Assembly (NCBI RefSeq): GCF_000699445.3 | Contig: NC_067200.1 | Span: forward strand, 868,001 to 932,000 | Origin: Schistosoma haematobium | Lineage: Eukaryota; Platyhelminthes; Trematoda; Strigeidida; Schistosomatidae | Reading direction: 5' to 3' | Length of the DNA stretch: 64,000 nt | Part shown: positions 41,044 through 51,240 of the stretch, in pieces | How positions within the stretch are numbered: the stretch's first letter is position 1 | Layout: each line of letters begins with the position of its first letter | Notes under the pieces: model-generated | Database searches by the model: none | The model's input: the letters and a program-made list of their open reading frames with translations, nothing else | Told to the model about the DNA's origin: nothing | Position numbers and translations under genes: made by a program

Positions 41044-41532
41044 TTTTGGTGGCCTGTCATTTAATTTTGTCCTCATTTAGATCGGACGATGTTCGTTGAA
41101 GGGCTCACCATTTTAGTGGCCCGTGGATTTGGCTTCTATTTAGATCGTATGGATGTTTTTTATCGCCTATTCTCGTATATTATCGTCGACTTAATCACGT
41201 TAGCCAATAACGGAATTAAATAAGTCGAATAACGAGAATTGATTTGTGAATACATATATTTTGTATGTCAAGCGAATGAAACAGAGCAAAGTAAAACGAC
41301 ACGCAGGAAAGATGGCCAACTCCATTTTAGTCAAGCGTTACTCAATATTCATAATCAGACAAAATAAAGCTACAGACATGTGATTAATGGAATAAAAAGG
41401 GCACACACATATACGCTCATATAAAACCGGTGAAGACTGATAAGCGAATAAATAACAAGGTCAAAGTATGGCTCAAGTAGAATGAATAGAATGGGATGTC
41501 CGAAAGCTAGAATAAGGTATATGGGCTTAGCA
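41044..41532 (-). repeat. LTR-like repeat D with duplicated primer-site junction
   Basis: On minus it starts TGCTAAGCCCATATACC and runs to GGGCCACTAAAA, followed by TGGTGAGCCC (41110-41101), about 50 bases of leader, and a second GGCCACCAAAA-TGGTGAGCCCG junction that continues into the tRNA complement. So two LTR-end/primer-site junctions lie in tandem. Related copies on plus begin TGTTAA(A/G)CCCA at 46074, 47807 and 57379. No internal genes are attached. Confidence 0.6.
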
Positions 41533-41744
41533 TAATAACAGACACCACAGTATTACCCTTATCTATGATTGTTGATTTATCATTGTATGCACGTGTTGCC
41601 TCTAATTATTCACATTATTTTCACTTAGAACTCGTCCTGTTATATTTGATGTGTCGTTGATGTTTTGTATGTGTTCTTTTCATTAGATTCTTAAACTCAT
41701 TGATTGATTAGTAGTATAGGGGCTGTGGAGGTTATTACGTTTTT
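41533..41744. other. Unassigned stretch
   Basis: No feature recognised. Confidence 0.4.
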
Positions 41745-41850
41745 GATTGAGATCATGAATTGATTGATGTTAGACTATCACTGAAAACCTGGAAGTACTG
41801 GATGACCGTTTCGTCCTATTGTAAGACTCCTCAGCAGTGCGCATAATTGA
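41745..41850 (-). repeat. Hammerhead SINE, 3' part only
   Basis: Holds the ribozyme block and part of the 3' sequence (minus CAGTACTTCCAGGTTTTCAG); the tRNA head is absent. Confidence 0.65.
41795..41840 (-). ncRNA. Hammerhead ribozyme candidate with complete core
   Basis: On minus: GCACTG / CTGAGGA / stem II GTCT...GGAC with loop TACAATA / GAAA / CGGTCATC / CAGTAC. Helix I has five of six pairs (one C-A mismatch). The core and an ATC cleavage triplet are intact. Stem III has the same C-A mismatch as the 36973 copy. Confidence 0.6.
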
Positions 41851-42061
41851 CTAATATAAGAATTTTGAACCATTGCAATTTCTTAATCGTATTGTTTACA
41901 ATTGTAAAATGGTAACTGTTGAAATGAAGAGAATACACTTTACAATTATAAAAATACATATTGTATAGATAGTTCATCTGAATTAATACAAATCATATGA
42001 TTTTCTCATTGAAAGAAAGTTCACCCTAATCATATTGAACAATCCTTAAAGTGAATGGATA

Positions 42062-42330
42062 TACTTACTTACTTACTTACTCCTGTTACTCCTCGTGAAG
42101 GAGCATAAGCCGCTCACCAGCATTCTCCATCCAACGCTGTCCTGGGCAATCCTTTCCAGCTCCTTCCAGTTCCTATTCATCCTTTTCATATCTGCTTCTA
42201 GTATCCGACGTAATGTGTTCTTAGGCATTCCTCTTTTCCGTTTCCCTTCAGGATTCCAAGTTAGGGCTTTTCTCGTGATGCAGTTTGATGATTTGCGTAA
42301 TGTATGTCCTATGTGAATGGATACAGAAAT
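42062..42330 (-). mobile_element. RTE-like (AAGT-tailed) 3' fragment
   Basis: A TTAC-repeat tail at 42063-42082 followed on minus by a 91-codon open frame with [29 protein letters not shown] and [12 protein letters not shown], the C-terminal signature of this LINE family. The 5' part is missing. Confidence 0.8.
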
Positions 42331-42639
42331 ATTAAATATAGTTCTCAATTATCACCTTGTGATGTTTACTACTGATATCGATAGATATAAGTAGTATGTC
42401 TCAACAATTGAAAGTGAAATACCTGGTAACAGAATATTAAGATGATCAAAGAAATGAGAACAAAAACAAAGAACGATTACTGTGAAAACAAAGGAACGAT
42501 GAATTCTGAAACAAATGAACTATTTACTGTATGCATCTCAGATTGTGCTAAGGTGCTCATCTCTGTAAAATTGTATTCAAATACATTTGGCTGTCCCCAC
42601 TTGATGTACCCCTTCACTACAATCTTAGTAGAAATTCAT

Positions 42640-42905
42640 AATGAACTGTTGCAAAAGATATTGACTTTAAAAAATGTCTGTCTATGCCAGATAGGGAATA
42701 TGCGTTGGCTGGATACAACCAGTAGCAGCCTAATTTGGGAGAGAACAAAGCAGGTGAGGAGAAGATTAAAAAAGAATACGTTGTAAGTAGATAGGAAATA
42801 CATAACAGAAGTCATCAACCTGCATCAAGAGGCAAGTACAAAAGCTTGGAATCCTGAATGGAAACAGTGGCGAGACAAAAATCAGAGAACCTCTGGATTC
42901 TCAAC
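42640..42905 (+). mobile_element. Decayed RTE-like fragment
   Basis: Reads ILTLKNVCLCQIGNMRW and a SLIWERTKQ block, and then ARGKYKSLESxxE-like sequence with frame changes. Same family as 43250-44030. Confidence 0.5.
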
Positions 42906-42949
42906 ATTCTAATCTGTTAGCAATTGGTAAACACTAAAATACGCCTAGA

Positions 42950-43020
42950 TTATGAACGGTTGACGAGTCGTGAATAAAACGAAACGCGCCTACTGGATTC
43001 CATTGCTATCCATCATCTAT
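42950..43020 (+). repeat. Sm-alpha-type SINE fragment
   Basis: Keeps GGTTGACGAGTCG, AAAACGAAACGCGCC and CTGGATTCCATTGCTATCC. The core C3 is T and the cleavage triplet is lost. Confidence 0.55.
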
Positions 43021-43249
43021 CTTTGATGATAATGGTAAATGGACAATTAAATTATGTATACAGACAATGTAACACTCATTTAATTCTATTCAACATTGAA
43101 AGAATAAGCTAATCACGTTAATGATTCTATCTTAAAACATGATGTAAGTAAACTACATGATTTAGACATGCAGATAACATTTTTTTCTACAATTTCCTTA
43201 AGCAATTATACATGAAAATAAGGTAAATGTTTGTTTTGAATAATCTTGC

Positions 43250-44180
43250 TTTTTCTGGATAGCGTTTTTTTAGCGTACATGCAACAACAAATGCAGGAGA
43301 AGACGAACAGTGAAGCAGCAGCAGCAGCAGCAGTAAGTCTCAATATAAACAAAGGGAAAGCAAAACTCTCCGATAAAACACAGCATGCAATAATCGAATC
43401 ACAATTGATGGAGAAAATTTGGAAGATGTAAAAACCCTTACATATCTTACTAGCATCATTGATGAACACGGTGGATCTGATGCGGATATGAAGGTGTGGA
43501 TCAGCAAAGCAAGAGAAGCCTATTGACAACTGAAGAACATCTAGAATTCAAAATAACTGTCAACCAACATCAAAGTCAGAATTTTCAATACAAATGTCAA
43601 GACAAATCTACTGTATGGGACAGAAACTTGGAGAACTACAAAAGTCATCATCCACAAGATACAAGTGTTTATTAACAGATGTCTACACAAAATACTTCGG
43701 ATCCGTTGGTCAGACACTATCAGCAACAACCTATTTCGAGAGAGAACAAAGCAGATCCCAACGGAGGGAGCACTGGAAGTGGATAGGGTACACATTGAGG
43801 AAAACACCGAACTACGTCACAAGACAAGCCGTCAAGTGGAATCTTCAAGGACTAAGGAGAAGTGGAAGACCAAAGAACACATTACGTTGAAAAATCGAGA
43901 CAGACATGAGAAGAATGAACAAGAATTGGATAGAACTAGAAATGAAGTCCCAGGACAGAGTGGGTTGGAGAACGCTCCATTGGGTGGTCAGTGTATGACA
44001 TGGTATCGTGGCATGAAAAAAAGCTGAAAAGGGCTGGCTTCTGTTGGTCCTTCACAACTCCCTGACTCGCGTCCGAGAGATGGTGTAACACAGTGGCTAG
44101 AGACATTATCAGATCTGGCTCAGAATAGAAGCCAGTGGCGATCCTGCTATAACCTTCTTTTACTTTCTTCATAAAAAGTG
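43250..44180 (+). mobile_element. RTE-like LINE 3' fragment (copy 1 of an inverted pair)
   Basis: RT C-terminal blocks with several frame changes: LDSVFLAYMQQQMQEKTN, a run of Ala codons (43315-43335), [34 protein letters not shown] sequence, then [19 protein letters not shown] and RPKNTLR, followed by the 3' UTR. The part 43545-43975 matches 58245-58690 almost perfectly in opposite orientation. Confidence 0.75.
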
Positions 44181-44233
44181 GTTGAATCTCCCTTAACTGA
44201 AAGAATTCTTCTGGTTGTACCTTTCCGTTTCTC

Positions 44234-44237
<4 letters not shown>

Positions 44238-44314
<77 letters not shown>
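44238..44314. repeat. ATT microsatellite
   Basis: About 24 uninterrupted ATT units. The Ile-rich frame through it is not a gene. Confidence 0.95.
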
Positions 44315-44315
<1 letters not shown>

Positions 44316-44429
44316 ACTATCTTACATTAACCTGGTCGTCACTGTTCTTCTTTTTTTTCTTTTACACTCCCTAACTTTTTTTTTGTCTTCCCACTCTCAT
44401 TGTTTCGTGTAGCGCATACAAACACATTC

Positions 44430-44705
44430 TTACAAACCAGCTTTCAGTTGAAGAAGAAAATAGGAAAAAACGATGGAAATGGATAGGACATACTTTACGC
44501 AAATCATCAAACTGCATCACGAGGCAAGCCCTGACTTGGAAACCTGAAGGGAAACGGAAAAGAGGAAGGCCAAAGAATCAGATATGAAAAAGATGAATAA
44601 CGACTGGAAACAGCTGGAAAGGATTGCCCAGGACAGGGTTGAATAGAGATTGCTGGTGAGAGGCCTATGCTCCTTCACAAGGAGTAACAGGCGTAAGTAG
44701 TAAGT
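44430..44705 (+). mobile_element. RTE-like (AAGT-tailed) 3' fragment
   Basis: Reads [34 protein letters not shown] and KRKRGRPKN, then a frameshifted end and a GTAAGTAGTAAG-type tail at about 44690-44705. Confidence 0.75.
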
Positions 44706-45049
44706 ATTACATATTCGATGCCTTCTTGTACTTATATTTATGTATTCAAATAAATTCTTTTCATGCTCCATTCGGATTAACAGGCGTAAGTAAGTATGTA
44801 AATGTTCGACTTCGTACTAGTTTCTCAATTAACACGTATTGTAGTTTAGGTTATTATTGTTAAGCCTATATAATTTAATTTAGCGTCTGGAGAATTTCTG
44901 GGCCACTAAAGTATTTTATATTGAATATAATGGGTTATTCATTTATATATGTTTTATCATTTCATTGTTCTGTATTCTAATAGATATGTTATATATTCTG
45001 TACAAATATAAACTTATCATCAGTTTGAAGATTGTAGTATTTTCATTGT
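44706..45049. other. Repeat C tail and unassigned sequence
   Basis: 44715-44765 is the terminal piece of repeat C (CCTTCTTGTACTTATATTT, then an AAATA-like tail). The rest is AT-rich without a recognised feature. Confidence 0.45.
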
Positions 45050-45275
45050 TGAATTCATGAGTCAATCTAAGTTAGGTCAATAATGAAAACCTCGAATCAC
45101 TGGACGGTCATTTTGTCCCAATATTGGACTACTCAACAGTGATCATTTCTGATTACGGACGCAAGACTCAAACCCAGAACCTTCCGTCTTGCATATGAAC
45201 GTTTGAACTCTGGATCACTGAATCGGCATCCAATGGTGTTAATGTCTAACTGATCCTGCGTAACCCTTCATCCAT
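45050..45275 (-). repeat. tRNA-headed hammerhead SINE, decayed
   Basis: On minus: GACATTAACACCATTGGATGCC head, B-box-like GGTTTGAGTC, then CACTGTTGAGTAGTCC, a changed GACAAAATG in place of GACGAAACG, and CCGTCCAGTG. Core C3 and the GAAA box are damaged, but the helix I strands CACTG/CAGTG survive. Confidence 0.65.
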
Positions 45276-45524
45276 TGTCCATGGTTGATAACTCTCTCAC
45301 ACAAGATAGAAAACTTTTAATTAAACCGTAATTTGTTAGATTAATTATAGATTCTTTGCTTTTAATTATGTATTGTAACGAGGCATACATTGCTGAGCAA
45401 AGAGATGTTTACTTTTATTGTAATATGATAACATTCATTGACTTAAATAGTAAATTTTGCAAGTTATTACTCTAAACGTCATTAGAATATCTTTAATTGG
45501 AAACATTTATTGATATTTTTTTAA

Positions 45525-45610
45525 TCGGCACTGAATACATATGCTCCACACAAGTCACTTGAATTGTGTGTGAGCTGTGATACTATCCGGGTACCCAGAC
45601 CGAAGCAGTG
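45525..45610 (-). repeat. Repeat C fragment
   Basis: Resembles the 29690-29760 part of the family (GCTCCACACAAGTCA, GGTACCCAGACCGAAGCAG). It stops where the Sm-alpha-like sequence begins. Confidence 0.5.
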
Positions 45611-45870
45611 TAATCAAGTTTGAAGTGCGTTTCGCCCCATTTTGGACTCGTCAGCTGGATGTACATGCATCTGAGAACTGATGTCCATTCTGGGATTCAA
45701 ACTTAGTACCATTCGCTTCAAATGCCATCGCGTTATTCACTTAGCTACTTAATTAAGGCTGTATCAAGGCAATACGCACAGTATGTACATATGCCAATAA
45801 GAGACTGATCAATTACAGACCTAAACATCAATGAGAAGATTCAAGTAAATAATATCAAGTGAATTTAATT
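45611..45870 (-). repeat. Sm-alpha-type SINE, rearranged
   Basis: The head and hammerhead block (45615-45760) read on minus: tRNA-like part, ACATCCAG, core CTGACGA (45654-45648), stem II GTCC/GGGC, GAAA (45633-45630), then TTC where the GTC should be. The 3' part (45770-45870, CAATAAGAGACTGATCA) reads on plus, so the two halves are in opposite orientation. The 3' strand of helix I is lost. Confidence 0.65.
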
Positions 45871-46073
45871 TTTTTGTTCATTCTATAATGGACGAAATGA
45901 CCGTCCAATTCATTCAGGTTTTCCACGGTGATTAAACTTTAATAGACTCATGAATTCAATCATTGAAATTACTATAATCTCCACAAAACTCCTTTCATTC
46001 TATTATATTTAAAATTTAATAACATGTTATTTTCATCTATTCTTAGCGATGAATGTGCAATGTCTGTTACTAT

Positions 46074-46190
46074 TGTTAAACCCACACAGCTTATTCTAGC
46101 TTCTGGACAGTACAATTTATTCATTCTTTTTAAGTCACGTTTCGACATTGTTAATTATTCACTTATCAATCATGACTATTTTTATATGAT

Positions 46191-46271
<81 letters not shown>

Positions 46272-46460
46272 TTCTGATCCTACTCATCGCATGTCTGTAA
46301 CGTATTTTTATCAGGCTATAAATATTGATTAACGACTTGATTAAATGAGAGTTGGCTCACACGCCATCTCCACGTCATATCGTTCCACTCTCTTCTCTTT
46401 GCTTCATTCACTTTGTTTCTTCGATCGTTTGTCTGGATCAGAGATTGTGTGAAATACTAG
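46074..46460 (+). repeat. LTR-like repeat D copy
   Basis: Starts TGTTAAACCCACACAGC and follows the other D copies through TCACGTTTCGACATTG and CGCATGTCTGTAACG, interrupted by a long TA microsatellite (46193-46270). Confidence 0.55.
46193..46270. repeat. TA microsatellite
   Basis: About 39 uninterrupted TA units. Confidence 0.95.
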
Positions 46461-46905
46461 CCCTAACACAGGGTCTGAAAAGTCGGAAAAATGAAAATGA
46501 TCTTGGTGGTCTGGTAATAGTATTTCGAGACCAGACAATGGGTTTTAAGCGTTATTTAAGCACTAACGCTTCAGGCTGGGCTATTTTGTTTACTACCCTA
46601 CATATGTACTGTATGCAGTATAAGCTATATGGCTATGTAGAGCCGAAGGTCCCATATGAAACTTGAGGTTCGCCATTGGTTTTGTGGATGGTTCGGCATT
46701 GCTTTATCAAGTTTTGCTGACTGTTTACATGCAAAATTGGTTTGCTGGTTAACCGATTTCATTCATACTGGTGGTTGCTTCTCAGTTTTCTCAGGAGCGA
46801 TTGTCATTGAGACATTGTAAGGCATGTCGCCATTGCTAACAATAATGAGTTTAACTATCGTGTAAGCGGAACAGATCAACTTCGGCCTGTTCATGCTATG
46901 CATAA
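46461..46905. other. Unassigned stretch between repeats D and E
   Basis: Moderately GC-richer than the surroundings; a 104-codon plus frame (46352-46666) overlaps its start but shows no motif. It may be the body of a larger non-autonomous element that includes D and E. Confidence 0.4.
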
Positions 46906-47164
46906 TTGATTCACGCGATCATTGATCGGAATAACTATACATGTGACGTGAGTGTGTATATGAATGGTGCGAATGGTCCACCAGGGTGCTTGGTACCTGC
47001 GTGGTTGCTCTACAGGATTGAGCTGTACTATACAGTATGTAGCGTTAAAGCCTATATGGTGTCTGGTTCTCCTGTGAAGTGGGATTGAGCAGTACTGTTT
47101 GGTTTGTCACGTGAAAGTCTGGATAGTGTCTGGTTCTCCTGAAAACCAATATAAAATTACCCTG
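46906..47164 (+). repeat. Repeat E, identical to 40094-40352
   Basis: See 40094-40352. The next segment (47165-47560) has AATAAACTGTAACTGCCGG-type sequence resembling the end of an LTR, but I cannot define it. Confidence 0.8.
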
Positions 47165-47619
47165 GTCTACAAGGGTGTATTATATAACTATAATTATTGC
47201 TGTATAAACGTGTATGCGTGATTACAAGTAAAAGCCTACGTACATAGCTCTCTCTAGCTTAAATGTTAATATCTCAATTATCGTTTGATGAATGATGTGT
47301 ACTCGAATCCTATTGTTAGCCTTCGCCTTGCCTAGATGCGCCTTATTTAATTTGACTATGATATTTGCTTCTGCATTTGCTTCCACACACATTCTCCTCT
47401 CTGTTTCAAAATCATTCGATGTGCCTGTAGCTTTTTATCCGTGATATCTGTTAATAAACTGTAACTGCCGGTTCTTATCGCCTTCTGAGTTCAAACAGTG
47501 TTGGTATTTACATGATAAAGGTTGTCAAGGTGATTGATGAACGAAGTCAAGCTATTACAATTAAGTGGACATAAAAGATCATTCATTTATCAATCAATTA
47601 AAACCTGATTGTTCAGTCT

Positions 47620-47795
47620 GCAAATACTCTCACATGGCGACCTGCATACAATCAATGACACTAAAGTTCTACTCACTGCTTATCCCAGTCTGGGTGTTGT
47701 TTACGCAATCGAGACGACGAAAAGCGAATATCTTGTGCTTTAACCTGGTTGGGGAATATGGAGGATCCACCTAAAGGAGTAGGAAAACCTGTAGT
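47620..47795 (+). repeat. Repeat C fragment
   Basis: Follows the plus-strand copy at 37440-37620 (CTCACATGGC, GACGACGAAAAGCG, GGAGGATCCACCTAAAGGAG). Confidence 0.55.
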
Positions 47796-47806
47796 GTTGA
47801 TCATTA

Positions 47807-48270
47807 TGTTAAGCCCATAAACCTTGTTCTAGCTTTCGAACAGCCCATTCTATTCATTCTACTTGATTCACATTTTGACCGTGTTATTTATTCGCTAATC
47901 AATCTTGACTGTGTGTACACTTCTTATCCCATTACTCATCACATGTTTGTAACTTATTTTTGTGTAACTATAAATATTGATTAACGCTTGGTTAAAGGGA
48001 AGTTGGCTTACCCGTCATCTCCACCCTGCGTCGTTTCACTTCTCTCTATTCTATTCGCTTCATATACAAAATATATTTATTCACAAGTCCATTCTCGTTA
48101 TTCGACTTATTTAATTCCGTTACTGACTAACGCGATTAAAGTCGATGATTATATACGAGGATAGGCGAAATATATATTTCGACAACGATCATTCATACGA
48201 TCTCTTTGGACCACTAAAGTGGAGAGTCCATCAACAAACATCGTCCGATCTAAATGACGATAAAATAAAG
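47807..48270 (+). repeat. LTR-like repeat D copy
   Basis: Starts TGTTAAGCCCATAAACC and runs to GACCACTAAAGTGGAGAGTCC and then ACATCGTCCGATCTAAATGA, the same leader that lies between the two junctions at 41044-41110. Confidence 0.55.
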
Positions 48271-48274
48271 AGCC

Positions 48275-48590
48275 CCACAAACCCTCATTCCAAACCAATG
48301 GTTCATATATGAACTCCAGAATCTTGAAGGAACAAATAGTGTATGAATTAATTGTTGATCATTAGCTATCATAGGACTGTATCTCTTTACGTTGCTCCAT
48401 TGCCTTGTGGATAATACCTCTAAGTCAAAAGATCGAGCAATGCTCTCATATGAGAACCACTTGTTTCAGTCTGCCTGCCCAGGTATTATCCTAGCTCTCA
48501 TATAAATCAAATGGTGAAATGTGGTGCATATCTAATCACTACCCTCTTGAACTAATCATTATATGTTTTAATAAATAAATAAATAAAGTT
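48275..48590 (+). repeat. Repeat C copy
   Basis: Ends with TTTTAATAAATAAATAAA. Orientation plus. Confidence 0.6.
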
Positions 48591-49130
48591 CCATCTAAAC
48601 TTTGAATAATTTTTTCCAATGATTGATAATCCTCTTTGGAGATAAGTTTAGAATTATTACATATAAACTATATTTCATTCATTGATCATTATTATAATTA
48701 GATTTAAACTAATCATTTCAACATAGAAAAAAAAAGACCAAAGTTTCATTTAATCAAAGTAGAATGCGTTGGTTTTCTCTTTCCTTTTCTTTTTCTTTTC
48801 TCTTGTTTCCCTGAACCCGAGAAAAAGGTTTCCCAATTTGTTTGATCCATTTTTCTTTCTTTTCTTTTCTTTTCTTCATTGTTTATTATTAAAACAATTT
48901 TGAAAATTGACACGAACTTCTTCCATAGTTAATCAAAGTTTTCTTAAAATATTCTTTTATCACTTTTTATTGTTTATACAATGACATTCTTTTGATTAAA
49001 ATGAAAGAAAAAGAAAAAGAGAGAAAGAAAAGCCAAACTTCAAAAGGGAAATAAAGTAACCATGTTTATTCATGTTGAATAAAATTAAGTGATTTGTTTC
49101 TATTTGTCATGATGATAATGTGTGAATGAG
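48591..49130. other. AT-rich and pyrimidine-rich stretch
   Basis: TTTTC/TTTC runs at 48775-48880 and GAAA runs near 49010-49035. No gene recognised. Confidence 0.5.
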
Positions 49131-49425
49131 TATAGATTATTCATCAGCACTCTTCATTCAACCATATCTTGAGAAATTCTTTCAACTTGTTTCCAATAGC
49201 TATTCATTCTTTTCATATTTGACTCCAATTCCTCAACTTAATGTGTTTTTCTGATATCCTCTCTTTTATTTCTACTGAAGATTCTAAGTTAATGGCTTGC
49301 TTCATGATGCAGTTTAATCATTTTTGAAATGTATATCTCATCCACTTTCATCATCTTTTCCTAATTTTCTGTTTCAACTGGAAGTGGATTTGTTCTCTCT
49401 TACAGTAGGTTGTTTGTTACTGATG
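49130..49425 (-). mobile_element. Very decayed RTE-like fragment
   Basis: The minus strand retains the order of the family's C-terminal region (CTCTTCATTCAACC, TATTCATTCTTTTCATAT and GATGCAGTTTAAT blocks on plus). Confidence 0.5.
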
Positions 49426-49555
49426 GTATGTAATTTATTTGTTTGTTTTATTATTTGAAGTGTATTGATCATAATAATCATTCAGTTCACTGAATGTTCA
49501 CCTTTATACTGGTTCAAACTGTTAGCATGTAGTTTACATTTTTACATAAAACCAG

Positions 49556-49805
49556 ATCAGTCAGTCAGTCAATAACAACTTAGGACCAAGTAAATATGTG
49601 CATCGGTTCAATTTCCCATACCTGATCAGCACAACATGATGAACGGCAAATTCATTGAAGTAGTTACTTCAGTGGTAGTAATCTATAAAAGAAAGATTGT
49701 TTATAAGGATATAATACATGGAGAAAGAATTGCTTCGTAGAGATAGAGGTATGAAACAATTTAAATCACACGATTTAAGGGAACACAAAGAGTGTATACA
49801 CGTTA
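49556..49805 (-). mobile_element. RTE-like (TGAC-tailed) 3' fragment
   Basis: A CAGT-repeat tail at 49557-49574 on plus followed by the family's 3' UTR (AGCACAACATG, GTAGTAATC, AAAGAGTGTATACAC). Confidence 0.65.
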
Positions 49806-50330
49806 TTTTATCTCACGGATTTCCGTCTCCGCTAGTAAGGTCCCAACAAATACGGTACTAGTACGAGAACTACTCACAAATACGTCGGGTTTGACCGACC
49901 TCAAGCAGTTTTCCTTTAGGCACTGGGGTCACGCTCTTACGTCACTAAGATCACCTTTAACCCAGTTTAGTTTTCAGGTAACTCTAGAAGAATACTTCAC
50001 GGTGTGGGCAACTGGGAAGTCATAAGCGCCCTCATACCACTAACAGCACATAAGTGACGTATGGCTAGAACAAACAAAACCTGATTTTTGTAACAATGTA
50101 CAGACTACCTAAATGTAGTTAATAGGATGTTATGTTCCTTGTTGCCGAGCATCAGTTTACCAATGTTCAATATATATGTACAGTATCATGCAGTTTCAGA
50201 TATCTTTTCGTTCATTCAGTGAATGAATTCTAAATGAAGGAGCATATTTTTCACTGTGCACTTCATTTGATGTTTTAACTTTCACATAATTTGTTCATTT
50301 TGTCCGATAATTTGGAATCTACTACAGTAG
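49806..50330. other. Unassigned stretch
   Basis: 49806-50040 is less AT-rich, with a 77-codon plus frame of no recognised family. It may be a transposon or untranslated sequence. Nothing else is seen. Confidence 0.35.
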
Positions 50331-50445
50331 CGTGTTGCTGAAATGCAGTATGAAGATTCCTTCGGGATAATTGAAACACTCGAACGTATAGAAGCCCAGA
50401 GTTGTAAATCAGAGGAAAGTAGAAGACTGGAGAAGTACGTGTTAG
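50331..50445 (+). CDS. Candidate internal exon of an unknown gene
   Basis: Acceptor CTACAGTAG (ending 50330), open frame RVAEMQYEDSFGIIETLERI, EAQSCKSEESRRLEKYVL, donor G|GTAAGAATC at 50446. Composition is protein-like and not repeat-derived. A second possible exon lies at about 50570-50669 (TATTCTAG acceptor, KAPSCSNWMETLRPPYGFW, donor CTGTAAGC), but its phase does not join this one without a stop. No protein family recognised. Confidence 0.3.
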
Positions 50446-50669
50446 GTAAGAATCAAAATGTACAGAAAGCCATTAACGATTGTTATTTCAACACTATAAT
50501 TCAGACACTTCGCAAAAAGGCATGTTATACTACTGTCTAATAGTAACATACCACGTTAATATTCTAGAAAGCTCCATCATGTTCTAATTGGATGGAAACC
50601 CTTCGGCCTCCTTATGGCTTCTGGAGCCTGCGTCGTAGTTTTGGGAAGCCGTCCCAAAAAATTTCTGTA

Positions 50670-51024
50670 AGCTATTGTGATTATATGCCAGACGCTAAAA
50701 AACATTCAAGAATATTACTTGAAATAGCAACAAAAGACCGTGAGCACAGTGCTGATTGATCATAAAGTAAACAAATTGAACAAATTTAATGTTCATTGGG
50801 AAAATAAATGAGTCAAGTTAAATAAATATAAAAAGATTCCTGTCCATTATTTTTTGATTTCGATTGATGCCTAAGATGAGATCAATCCGAGACGAATATC
50901 GCATACAGACTTAAATCTACTTCTAGATGATTTCCTGAAGTTCAAATGTAAAGTAGTCATTAATCGATTTCATACATTTTTGAATAGAATCACTTGTTAC
51001 TGATAGAGCTGGTCGATCGTCACA
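50670..51024. other. Unassigned stretch
   Basis: No feature recognised. Confidence 0.4.
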
Positions 51025-51240
51025 CTATATGGCCAATTAATTCAATTTGGTCGTGTATACTCGGAATCCTGAAGAGAAAAGGGAAAAGAGGTAGATCAAG
51101 ATACACATTGCGTCGGAATTTGAAAATAGATACCAAAAGAACCAATTGCAACTGGAGAGGATAGTCTATGACAGAATTCAATAAGGAATCCTGATGGGAA
51201 GCCTATGCTCCTCCACGATGGGTAACAAGCGTAAATAAGT
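51025..51240 (+). mobile_element. Decayed RTE-like (AAGT-tailed) 3' fragment
   Basis: Plus strand retains WNPEEKR, GKRGRSRYTLRR and the end block, followed by GGGTAACAAGCGTAAATAAG. Confidence 0.55.

Noticed and set aside
44215..44412. 65-codon frame of mostly Ile
   Set aside because: It is the ATT microsatellite.
46024..46332. 102-codon frame with an Ile-Tyr repeat
   Set aside because: It is translation of the TA microsatellite inside repeat D.
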